Of a DNA stretch of 64,000 nucleotides, positions 27,960 through 35,996 are shown piece after piece. Positions within the stretch are counted from its first letter, which is position 1. Every line of letters begins with the position of its first letter. The notes below the pieces were generated by a model. That model was not told the origin of the DNA. It saw nothing but the letters and a program-made list of their open reading frames with translations, and made no database searches. The position numbers and the translations under genes were made by a program. The stretch comes from Epilithonimonas zeae (lineage in GTDB: Bacteria; Bacteroidota; Bacteroidia; Flavobacteriales; Weeksellaceae): positions 372,001 through 436,000 of the forward strand of contig NZ_FSRK01000001.1 of the NCBI RefSeq assembly GCF_900141765.1. The letters run 5' to 3'.

Positions 27960-27989
27960 ATCCAGTATCGTGAGATGCTGGATTTTTTG
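27960..27989 (+). terminator. Terminator after T9SS-type protein 2
   Basis: The stem ATCCAGTATC/GATGCTGGAT (one G-T pair) is followed by a T-run. Confidence 0.8.
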
Positions 27990-28237
27990 ATGATTTAAAA
28001 CAGGATTAACATATAGTTCTTTTAATATGTTTACTTTTGTACCAGCAAAAAAGGGATAGTTTATGAAGATGTAAATATGTTAATTTTATGAAGGCAAAAT
28101 TTTACAGCCTTGATTAAATCGAACTTTATGAATATGGAAATGTTAAAAAATAAACAAAATTTTGCTGAATACATTTTTTTATTAACTTAGCATCCCTTTA
28201 AATAATATTATAAAACAATTTTTTAAACTTTAATAAA
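27990..28237. other. Intergenic region between T9SS-type proteins 2 and 3
   Basis: The full gap is 300 bp. It holds the terminator above, an isolated -7-like box TACTTTTG at 28032-28039 with no gene behind it, and the promoter of the next gene at 28162-28190. I see no RNA gene and no open frame longer than ten codons. Confidence 0.5.
28162..28190 (+). promoter_or_regulatory. Promoter of T9SS-type protein 3
   Basis: TTG, 18 bp, then TAACTTAG, a one-base variant of TAnnTTTG, with a 47-bp leader before the ATG. Confidence 0.5.
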
Positions 28238-28999
28238 ATGAAAAAAATCTTTACAATTTTAAGTGTTGCTGCGGTATCTTTGGTATCTGCTCAAAATTTA
28301 GTAGTTAATGGTGGATTTGAAAGTGGTTTAGCTCCTTGGACTGCTGGAACTGGAACTGGTTACACTGCACCTACAATTTCTACAACTGATGCGCATACAG
28401 GAAGTAACAGTGCTACTTATTCGCCGTCTGCTACCACAGGATTTTTCCAAAATGTTCCAGTAACGGAGGGAAAAACATATGTTATTTCTTTTTGGTACAA
28501 AACTTCTAGTGCTTCTGCTGCTAGACTTTGGAGTATTTACAAAAATGCTTCTGGAGCACCTGTATATACTACGCCAGATAATACTACAGATCCATTCAGA
28601 ACTAATAATAAGTATTTGCCTGCTGCCGCTGTTTGGACACAGTATACAGCTGAAATGCCTGCTGGAACAGCTGTAACTAATCTTGATGTCGCAATAAGAG
28701 CTTACGGAGGAACAACTTCTTCTTTTGACGATGTTATGGCCTATGAAAAAGGAACAATGGCTGTTGTTGACTTCTCTAAAGATAAATATAGCTTAGTTAA
28801 AAATACTGTAGTTGGAGAATCTATCGCTTTCGCTAAGACTGCTGATATCCAAATCATCAACGCTGCTGGACAAGTTGTTAAAGCTGCTAAAGTAATAGAA
28901 GGTTCTACTTTGAACGTTGCTTCTCTTGCTAAAGGTGTTTACATCGTTACAGGTTCTGTAAACGGAGAAAAAGTAGCTCAAAAAGTAATCAAAAACTAA
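28238..28999 (+). CDS. T9SS-type secreted protein 3 with CBM-like domain
   Basis: The 253-residue protein has a signal peptide ending VSAQ (residues 1-18). A carbohydrate-binding-like beta-sandwich follows (residues 19-165), with the opening LVVNGGFESGLAPW and the strand YVISFWYKTSS typical of CenC/CBM4-9-type modules. It ends with the same class of C-terminal sorting domain (IQIINAAGQVVKAAK...GVYIVTGSVNGEKVAQKVIKN). The family resemblance suggests glycan binding on the cell surface. It is the most diverged of the three neighbours. Confidence 0.85.
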   Translation: MKKIFTILSVAAVSLVSAQNLVVNGGFESGLAPWTAGTGTGYTAPTISTTDAHTGSNSATYSPSATTGFFQNVPVTEGKTYVISFWYKTSSASAARLWSIYKNASGAPVYTTPDNTTDPFRTNNKYLPAAAVWTQYTAEMPAGTAVTNLDVAIRAYGGTTSSFDDVMAYEKGTMAVVDFSKDKYSLVKNTVVGESIAFAKTADIQIINAAGQVVKAAKVIEGSTLNVASLAKGVYIVTGSVNGEKVAQKVIKN

Positions 29000-29021
29000 T
29001 ATTAGTTTTTCTTAAAAATAG

Positions 29022-29050
29022 AAGGCTTCCTAATTTGGAAGCCTTTTTTG
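29022..29050 (+). terminator. Terminator after T9SS-type protein 3
   Basis: The perfect stem AAGGCTTCC/GGAAGCCTT is followed by a T-run. Confidence 0.85.
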
Positions 29051-29109
29051 TTCTTTTTAAGGGATAAAATCAGATTGTTTTAATAGATGACCAGCATTTA
29101 CAAGTGGTT

Positions 29110-31926
29110 TTAGAAAACCCCGCGTCTCAAATTATTAATCAAAGCTCCAAGGTTCAAAACCAGAGTATATCGGATTCTGTAACCATAATCTTTGAAACCA
29201 GCTTCGAAGCCTAAACTAGAGGCAACGGGAAAATAAACTTCCAAGAAATCAGGAATGACCTTCACTTTTATTCCAGAGTCCCAAATGAATTGTGTTGCTC
29301 TGTTTTTGTTTTTGTAAACGCCGGCATCAGCATAAACATTAAACCATTTCCAAACGTGAGAATCTACATTCAAACTGGTGATGAACTGATTGACTGAAGT
29401 ATTGAACATCGATTTGAAGCCGCCTTCTGCCAAGATGAACTGCTGGGAAAGAATCCCCGAAGTCGCACTCTGCCCCAACAATCCATAAGAAAAAGAGTAG
29501 TTGGATACTCGTGAAATACCATAATTGAACAAAGCATTTTTGGTATTGTTTTTAATGAAATACCCGGCAAACCATCTAAAACTGATTTTTTTGTCTTTTG
29601 CATATTCCCAGCGATAAAAAGCTTCTGCAGAAATCTTTTGGAAGTCTTCCATCCATTGTAAATTACCAGAGATATATTTTTCGTGAATCAAGCGGTTGTC
29701 AGAGTAAGAATAACCCAAATTCCAGAGGTTGTATTTGGAGTAAAGATTATTTTCAATCATCAGCGGAGTAAGCTCTCTGTCATAATAATTATAAGAAAAA
29801 TACAAACTTCTTCCCAAGGCGCTTCTCGGATTTTTATTAAAGTTAATTGATGTTCCGGCTCCAAATCTTTTATAAGCCAAATTGTTATTATAATGAAAGT
29901 AAGAACCGGAAACTGCAAAATTCCAGCTTCTGAAAAAACTATTCGGTGGTAAAATCGAATAACCAACTGCTCCAGAACCTGTCAACTTTCCAGTTCCTGT
30001 ACTGAAATAAGGTGTGAAAGAATAATCGAACTTTTGGTCAAAAATCCCTTGATTCTTAAAATTCATTCCAATAAGAATTTTATCGTAAGCGTTGAAAGTC
30101 AATCTTGGTGTCAGGAAAATTTCGTTGTATTCTGGATTTTGGATGTCTTTTATCAACTTGAACCTTATTTTTTTTGTATTTGAGAATAATCCTTTGGTGT
30201 AGATATAATTATCCCGGTAGTTAGATTCTGGGAAGATATAATTATCATTTAAAACAATTTTTTCTACATCTTTTTTCGGAACCGAAAGTGTATCATTTTT
30301 AGCCAAACTCGACTCTTTCCAATAGGTTGTAGTTTCGCCTGAACTCTTTTCTGTTCCTATTTTAAGAGGTATTTCCAGTGTGTTGTTTTTACGAATATCT
30401 ACCAAATAATTCTCTTTTTGTTCTTTGATATTTTTTAAATTGAAGTTGATTCGGTGTTTTTCAGCCATCATTTGCTGCAAGAAATTAGACTTTCCTTTGG
30501 AAAAAATTTTCAGTTCATTTAGGAATTTTTGACCCTCTGTTTTGGATTGATAATTAGCAGAAAGGTAATCTTTCAAAAAATTATCAAAAGATTGCGTTCC
30601 CGAATATTCTGAGATTTGAGCCAAAAGGCTTCCCATCTCAAACTGACTAATAGCTGTTGTATTGAAGTTGCTCAGAAGATAATAAGGCGTCGTTATTTTT
30701 TGGTCGAGATTCTGGGTCGAGATATAATGATAAGCCAAACCATAACGTTCGGAGAGTTTAAGTTTCGAGGCGTGAAATAGCTTCAGAGGTTTTATACCGA
30801 AGATGCTGGCATTATCGGGGAGATTTCCCAAAAGTTTGTGTTCTGGATAGAACTGTTTAAGATATTCAATCTCAAGATAGGACTTCAAACCATTCTTCAG
30901 CCAGTGGTCTTTCGTTTTGTTGGTTATGAAATAGTCATCCATTACTTTCTTTGAAATCACACTGAAATAATCCAAATCTGTCTTTTCATAATCCGTAAAC
31001 AATTGGTATTTGAATTTCCAGAACTTGACATCATCAATCCCGATAAACTCTTCTTTATTCAAGAATTTTTGAGTGATGAATAATTTGTCAGGAAGATTTC
31101 CAACTCTCGTTTTTATGAATTTGAGATGATTCGTAATAACAGAACCTAAAATCTGACGCTGATATTCCGTAACCTGATAACCTAGCTGAACATTGATTGG
31201 TTGTCCATCAATATTGATTGGAAATTCAGGATAAATTTCTTTTGAAATTTGAAATTCTGGATCGTTGATAGATTGTCCTTCGAACTCAGTGTTACTATTT
31301 TGATTAAGGTTAGAATAGATTTTCCAATTATTTGGAACCTCAAAATTTACTTTCCAGAATGAGCCTGCATTAGCTGTTTCTTCGGTGTCACGATAGAAAG
31401 ATTTTTTTTGAAAATCATCTTCATAAGTTTCTGGAACAAGGAAAAAGTACTTTAACAAAATGTGATTCACATCTACGCCATAACCTGTAAAGCGAGCATC
31501 AGGAAGCTGGATTTGATATTTCATATTAAGTTTGATACTTTTTCCAGATTCTAAAGGTTCGGAAAGCGGAATGAGAATATTTTCCTGAGTTTTATTAAGA
31601 ATTTCAGCAGAAATATTTCCGTAAGAATATTGGAGACTTTCTAACTTCCCGAGTTGATTATCCTTAGCAAAATACAAATCCTTCTTTCTGTCTTCAACTT
31701 TTCTTTTGAGAAGTGGTGTTTTACGTTTCTGATAAGCAGAAACCCAATTCAAAAGTTTGATTTGATTGATGGATTTCTGGTGCAGATTATGATAAAACAA
31801 AGTCTGTTCTACAGAAATCGATTTTTGGTCTTCATTCAGTTTTACATTCAACAAAATGCTGTCTTGCTGAGACTTTGCCCAGAAAAAAGGAAGAAATAGA
31901 ACCAAACATAAAAGAAATCGCTTCAT
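29110..31926 (-). CDS. M1-aminopeptidase-like protein fused to a C-terminal beta-barrel, active site missing
   Basis: The 938-residue exported protein has a signal peptide at residues 1-20. Residues 25-240 look like the N-terminal beta-domain of M1 peptidases. Residues 240-520 follow the gluzincin layout: WLKNGLKSYLEIEYLKQF aligns with the conserved W-L-N-E-G-F-A-x-Y-L-E helix, but no HExxH is present upstream and the Glu ligand is replaced. From about residue 600 onward the sequence is barrel-like (aromatic strands, ending RIRYTLVLNLGALINNLRRGVF). I use the ATG at 31926; the frame could extend one codon to a TTG. It is probably a non-catalytic surface or outer-membrane protein. Confidence 0.6.
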   Translation of the reverse strand: MKRFLLCLVLFLPFFWAKSQQDSILLNVKLNEDQKSISVEQTLFYHNLHQKSINQIKLLNWVSAYQKRKTPLLKRKVEDRKKDLYFAKDNQLGKLESLQYSYGNISAEILNKTQENILIPLSEPLESGKSIKLNMKYQIQLPDARFTGYGVDVNHILLKYFFLVPETYEDDFQKKSFYRDTEETANAGSFWKVNFEVPNNWKIYSNLNQNSNTEFEGQSINDPEFQISKEIYPEFPINIDGQPINVQLGYQVTEYQRQILGSVITNHLKFIKTRVGNLPDKLFITQKFLNKEEFIGIDDVKFWKFKYQLFTDYEKTDLDYFSVISKKVMDDYFITNKTKDHWLKNGLKSYLEIEYLKQFYPEHKLLGNLPDNASIFGIKPLKLFHASKLKLSERYGLAYHYISTQNLDQKITTPYYLLSNFNTTAISQFEMGSLLAQISEYSGTQSFDNFLKDYLSANYQSKTEGQKFLNELKIFSKGKSNFLQQMMAEKHRINFNLKNIKEQKENYLVDIRKNNTLEIPLKIGTEKSSGETTTYWKESSLAKNDTLSVPKKDVEKIVLNDNYIFPESNYRDNYIYTKGLFSNTKKIRFKLIKDIQNPEYNEIFLTPRLTFNAYDKILIGMNFKNQGIFDQKFDYSFTPYFSTGTGKLTGSGAVGYSILPPNSFFRSWNFAVSGSYFHYNNNLAYKRFGAGTSINFNKNPRSALGRSLYFSYNYYDRELTPLMIENNLYSKYNLWNLGYSYSDNRLIHEKYISGNLQWMEDFQKISAEAFYRWEYAKDKKISFRWFAGYFIKNNTKNALFNYGISRVSNYSFSYGLLGQSATSGILSQQFILAEGGFKSMFNTSVNQFITSLNVDSHVWKWFNVYADAGVYKNKNRATQFIWDSGIKVKVIPDFLEVYFPVASSLGFEAGFKDYGYRIRYTLVLNLGALINNLRRGVF

Positions 31927-32142
31927 CAAAAAATATAAGTAACTAAAACTACTACTTTTTTTCTGATGAATATTAATATTTAGTTGTTAAAATTTTTTTC
32001 TACTAATGGTACGAAATTTCCGAATTGATAGAATTTTCATAAGGGGTAAAATCTGACGATTTTTGAAGCGTTTATTTGCCTTCGAGAACCTCAGACTGAC
32101 AGTTTGATAACGACCCTTCTGACGGACTATCATAAAAAACAA

Positions 32143-32176
32143 AACCCCCTTCAGAGTTTCAATCTCTGAAGGGGTT
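32143..32176 (-). terminator. Terminator after pyrEF
   Basis: An 11-bp stem (CCCCTTCAGAG/CTCTGAAGGGG) is followed on the minus strand by a T-rich tail. Its sequence is closely similar to the terminator at 42098-42138. Confidence 0.85.
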
Positions 32177-32204
32177 AATTAATATTTTAAATCATTTAGA
32201 AGAT

Positions 32205-33563
32205 TTACAAAGAATCTTGATAGGCTTTCCAACCTTCGTTTTTGTAACGTAAAGCTTCTTGTTCAGGCTCGTCAGCTTTGTAAATTCCGCGTCCCACGAT
32301 AATGAAATCTGTACCGTAATTTTTAATCACGTGTTCCGGAGAATTATATTGTTGCCCTTTGTCATCACCGCTTGTTCCCAAATTCACACCTGGTGTGAAT
32401 AGTAAGAGCTGGTCAGAAACTTGATTCTGCGCCACACATCCGATAATGCTTGGATGATTTTCTATGACTTTCAAAGCTTCTTCGCGATAATGAGAATCTG
32501 TTAAAGTTCCTTCAGAAGACATTCCTAAAATTGCTACAACACCAACATTTACAAAGCAATCTAAACTTTTGCTTCCTCCAATCACGTGAGAAGTTACTAA
32601 GTCTGCCCAATTGGAAATTTTATAAGTTCCGTAAGAAAATTGTAATTCCTGAGTATTTCCGATATCAGCAAATTTTCGGTCTTCCATTAAAAGGAAATTA
32701 TGTTTTGTTGCCAAATCTTTAAGTGGAAGAATCGTTTCATCAGCATCGAAATCATTCAGAATATCAATATGTGTTTTAAGAGCCACAATATGAGGACCAA
32801 CAAAATCAGCGAAATCCAATAATTCTTTTGTAGTGATGAAGTCTGCCGAAGCAATTAGGTTTGACTTTTTCTCAATAGCAATTTCAAGGATTTTCTTCGC
32901 GAAAGAATGTTCAGCAACTTTCAGTTTTTGTTCGTAAGACAATCGTTTTTTCTCTTCGAAAACTACCTGATTTCCGTTCACAAAATCCTGAATTCTTGCA
33001 ACTTCTTCGTCATCAATATAACTAACTTCTCTCAGGATTTCTACAACTTCAGAAATATTGAAAAGTGAATGCACTTTGTAACCTTTGTCTTCCAGCTTTT
33101 CTTTTCCTCCTTGTTGTCTGTCGAGAACTACAACAATATCAGAAACCTTGATGCCTTCATTTTCAACTTCGTCAATCGTTTCTACCAAAGATTTTCCGGA
33201 TGTAATCACATCTTCTACCAAAAGACAGTTTTGACCTTTTTCGTAGATGCCTTCAATCAGTTTTTTTGTTCCGTAAGCTTTTGCTTCTTTTCGTTTAATA
33301 ATTAATGGAATGTAACTTTGAAGAGACATTGCAGTCGCCATCGGAAGTGCCGCATAAGGAACACCGCAAATGATATCGAAATTATCCAACGGAAGCATTT
33401 CCAGAAGATAATTGGCGAGTTTTTTAAGGATTTTGGGGTCAGAAGCTAGTGGACGCAAATCCACGTAGAACGGACTTTCTATACCGCTTTTCAATGTGAA
33501 ACGCCCAAATTTAATAATCCCGAGTTTGTAACACTCGAGGAAGAATTCTTTTTTACTTTCCAT
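32205..33563 (-). CDS. Bifunctional orotate phosphoribosyltransferase / OMP decarboxylase
   Basis: This is a fusion of the last two steps of UMP synthesis (orotate to OMP to UMP) in one 452-residue protein. Residues 1-190 are OPRT: FTLKSGIESPFYVDLR and the PRPP loop LLVEDVITSGKSLVETI. Residues 215-452 are OMP decarboxylase: ALKTHIDIL and the catalytic MEDRKFADIGNT (the K and D charge network), then the phosphate-binding end TPGVNL...VGRGIY. The OPRT-first order is the one of the eukaryotic UMP synthase. No frameshift is evident. A promoter (TTG, 18 bp, TAAATTTG) precedes the gene at 33584-33612. Confidence 0.93.
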   Translation of the reverse strand: MESKKEFFLECYKLGIIKFGRFTLKSGIESPFYVDLRPLASDPKILKKLANYLLEMLPLDNFDIICGVPYAALPMATAMSLQSYIPLIIKRKEAKAYGTKKLIEGIYEKGQNCLLVEDVITSGKSLVETIDEVENEGIKVSDIVVVLDRQQGGKEKLEDKGYKVHSLFNISEVVEILREVSYIDDEEVARIQDFVNGNQVVFEEKKRLSYEQKLKVAEHSFAKKILEIAIEKKSNLIASADFITTKELLDFADFVGPHIVALKTHIDILNDFDADETILPLKDLATKHNFLLMEDRKFADIGNTQELQFSYGTYKISNWADLVTSHVIGGSKSLDCFVNVGVVAILGMSSEGTLTDSHYREEALKVIENHPSIIGCVAQNQVSDQLLLFTPGVNLGTSGDDKGQQYNSPEHVIKNYGTDFIIVGRGIYKADEPEQEALRYKNEGWKAYQDSL

Positions 33564-33583
33564 TTACTTTTCTTAGATTTCTA

Positions 33584-33612
33584 CAAATTTAAGGCTATTT
33601 TTTAAACCACAA
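33584..33612 (-). promoter_or_regulatory. Promoter of the pyrE-pyrF fusion gene
   Basis: The minus strand reads TTG, 18 bp, TAAATTTG, ending 20 bp before the start codon. Confidence 0.6.
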
Positions 33613-33727
33613 AAGTCACAAAAGTTTCGTTTTTTTTATTTCTCGCAGATTTTAAAGATTCCGCAGATTAAATAATATTCTCAATTTAAAATCAGCAAAT
33701 TTTGCTTAATCTGCGAGATAATTTAAA

Positions 33728-34279
33728 TTAAACTTCCTTCCACTTTGGATTTGTAGCAAATATTTTTTCATTGATTTTACAATTTTCAGAATGCGCACCT
33801 TTCAGAAAACCAATGCTCATCAGAAACTCACCAACTATTTCTCCACCCGTGAATCTAAAAGTTTTCTTGAACAATTTTACCCATTCTTCCTTAGTTTTCG
33901 GATGATGATGTTCCAGCCATTTTTCAAAAGAACCGAATTCCTTTTTCAATTCCAAAATAGTCTTTGCATTTTCTATAGCTGCATTGACCTTGAGTTTGTT
34001 TCTAATGATTCCCGGGTCGGCCAATAATCTTTCTCGGTCTTTTTCTGTGTACGCGGCAATTTTCTTTATACTGAAATTACTGTAAGCTTTTCGGAAAGAT
34101 TCTTCCTTTTTGAGAATCGTTTCCCAGCTCAATCCAGCCTGATTGATTTCCATAATCAATCTTCCGAAAAGTTCATCATCATTATGAATTGGGAAACCAT
34201 AATGATTATCGTGGTAGTTTTTGTGCAGTGCTTTTCGCTCTTCCGGCTGCATCGTTTCTATAGCTTGACAATAGGACAT
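33728..34279 (-). CDS. tag: DNA-3-methyladenine glycosylase I
   Basis: This 183-residue base-excision repair enzyme removes 3-methyladenine from DNA. It shows the Tag pattern NYHDNHYGFPIHNDDELFGRL and INQAGLSWETILKK. The four zinc ligands of the family are present: Cys4, His23 in YHDN, and His163/Cys167 in AHSENC. Length fits (about 185-190). A promoter-like element (TTG, 19 bp, TATCTTTA) precedes it at 34305-34334, divergent from the next gene. Confidence 0.93.
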   Translation of the reverse strand: MSYCQAIETMQPEERKALHKNYHDNHYGFPIHNDDELFGRLIMEINQAGLSWETILKKEESFRKAYSNFSIKKIAAYTEKDRERLLADPGIIRNKLKVNAAIENAKTILELKKEFGSFEKWLEHHHPKTKEEWVKLFKKTFRFTGGEIVGEFLMSIGFLKGAHSENCKINEKIFATNPKWKEV

Positions 34280-34304
34280 CGTTTTTGTAATTAAATTTTA
34301 AATG

Positions 34305-34334
34305 TAAAGATAATTAACCCATAATCATTCACAA
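34305..34334 (-). promoter_or_regulatory. Promoter-like element of tag
   Basis: The minus strand reads TTG, 19 bp, TATCTTTA, one base off the -7 consensus. Confidence 0.45.
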
Positions 34335-34379
34335 TTAAAAATTACAAATTCCTATCTTAGCATAAATTCTAATTTAAAA

Positions 34380-35915
34380 ATGAAAAGAAATATATCTTTA
34401 CTTTTTGTCCTTTTTTCATTTGCCGTTTCCAATGCTCAAATTGAAGAAAAGAAACTCGACGAACTTATTCAAAATTCTTTAAAAACCTTTGACGTTCCGG
34501 GAATGTCCGTCGGAATTGTTAAAGATGGAAAAGTGATTTATGCCAAAGGATTCGGTGTTCGTTCGCTTAATAATAATCAGCCTATGGATGACAATACATT
34601 GGTGGGAATTGCTTCTAATAGTAAAGGTTTCACTTGCACCGCTTTGGCGATTTTGGCTGACGAAGGTAAAATCAACTGGGACGATAAAGTCACAAAATAT
34701 ATCCCTGAATTCCAAATGGCAGATGCTTACGTTTCACAGAATGTAACCATCAAAGACTTGGTAACACACAGAGCTGGATTGGGATTGGGACAAGGTGATT
34801 TGATGTTCTTCCCGGAAGGTGGGAGTTTGACCGTGAATGATATCGTTCACAATGTTCGTTACTTGAAACCAGAAAATCCGTTCCGTACGACTTTGGATTA
34901 TAACAATATAATGTTCATCGTTGCTGGAGAAGTGATTCATAGAGTTTCCGGTTTGCAATGGGCAGATTTTATCGAGCAGAGAATTATGAAACCTGTCGGA
35001 ATGACAGCGAGTTTCGGTTCTTATAATCGTGCAAAAAATTCTCAAAATATCATCGATGCGCACGCGCCAGTTGACGGAAAAGCCATCGCAGTTCCTCACG
35101 ACTGGAACGAAACGGCGAATGCAGCGGGTGGAATAATGAGTAACATCCAGGATATGACAACTTGGGCTAATTTCCTTTTAAATGGTTTTGTGACCAAAGA
35201 TGGAAAACGCTTGGTTTCTGAGAAAAATGCGCACGAACTTTGGAGTCTTCAGATTCCTGATAAAGTTGGGATTACTTCTCCTTATGATACGCATTTTTAT
35301 GGTTATGGTTTAGGTTGGTTTTTGAGCGATGTGAAAGGTCATTTGCAGGTTCAGCATTCTGGCGGTTTGATTGGAACTGTAACGCATTTTACTTTGATTC
35401 CTGATATGAAACTGGGAATCGTGGTCTTGACCAATCAACAATCCGGTGCAGCTTTTTCTACGATTACAAACTCTGTGAAAGATGCTTATCTGAAAGTTGA
35501 AAACCGCGATTGGCTGAAAATTTATGGCGATAGAAATAAAAAGAATGAAGAGTTTTTCTCCAAACAAAAAAAAGACGTTTACGACAAAGCTTCGAAGTTC
35601 AAATCTGATTTGAAAGACGACCAATTCATTGGTTGGTACAAAGATGAATGGTTTGGAATTGTTGAGGTTTCTAAAGTTGGAAAAGCTTATAGAATTCTTA
35701 GCAAATCTTCTCCAAAACTGAAAGGCGATTTGATTCCCTATTCTGCCAATTCTTTTGTCGTGAAATGGGATGACAGAAGTTATGACGCCGATGTTTTCTT
35801 CACGTTGAATTTTGATGAAAATGGAAAAGCCGTTTCTGCAAAAATGAAACCGATTTCTGACGTGACAGATTTTAGTTTTGATTTTGAGGATTTGGATTTG
35901 AAGAAGATTAATTAA
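34380..35915 (+). CDS. Serine hydrolase, beta-lactamase class C / PBP4* family
   Basis: The 511-residue exported protein has a signal peptide at residues 1-19 (SNAQ). The serine hydrolase domain has the SxxK motif at Ser79-Lys82 (ASNSKGF), the YxN motif YNN in TLDYNNIM, and HSGG in QVQHSGGLIG in place of KTG. A C-terminal extension of about 110 residues (after residue 390) resembles the DUF3471-type beta-domain often attached to these proteins. Family members act as D-aminopeptidases, esterases or penicillin-binding proteins, so the substrate cannot be called. A -7-like box TATCTTAG is at 34353-34360. Confidence 0.88.
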   Translation: MKRNISLLFVLFSFAVSNAQIEEKKLDELIQNSLKTFDVPGMSVGIVKDGKVIYAKGFGVRSLNNNQPMDDNTLVGIASNSKGFTCTALAILADEGKINWDDKVTKYIPEFQMADAYVSQNVTIKDLVTHRAGLGLGQGDLMFFPEGGSLTVNDIVHNVRYLKPENPFRTTLDYNNIMFIVAGEVIHRVSGLQWADFIEQRIMKPVGMTASFGSYNRAKNSQNIIDAHAPVDGKAIAVPHDWNETANAAGGIMSNIQDMTTWANFLLNGFVTKDGKRLVSEKNAHELWSLQIPDKVGITSPYDTHFYGYGLGWFLSDVKGHLQVQHSGGLIGTVTHFTLIPDMKLGIVVLTNQQSGAAFSTITNSVKDAYLKVENRDWLKIYGDRNKKNEEFFSKQKKDVYDKASKFKSDLKDDQFIGWYKDEWFGIVEVSKVGKAYRILSKSSPKLKGDLIPYSANSFVVKWDDRSYDADVFFTLNFDENGKAVSAKMKPISDVTDFSFDFEDLDLKKIN

Positions 35916-35942
35916 TAGACGTATTTTGTCATTTGAAAATTA

Positions 35943-35974
35943 AAAACTCCTGAACAATTAAGTTCAGGAGTTTT
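35943..35974. terminator. Bidirectional terminator
   Basis: A 13-bp perfect stem (AAAACTCCTGAAC/GTTCAGGAGTTTT) with A- and T-runs lies between the convergent serine hydrolase and acyltransferase genes. Confidence 0.85.
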
Positions 35975-35996
35975 CGTATGTATTTAAAGTCAAAAT

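Noticed and set aside
28089-28118. A ten-codon frame reading MKAKFYSLD, resembling the start of the neighbouring T9SS signal peptides.
   Set aside because: Too short, and the nucleotide match to the neighbouring gene starts is weak. A decayed gene copy is possible but not supported.
31930-32142. A spacer with TTCGAGAACCTCAGACTGACAG-like words, considered as a repeat.
   Set aside because: Only one copy is visible in the window, so no repeat can be claimed.
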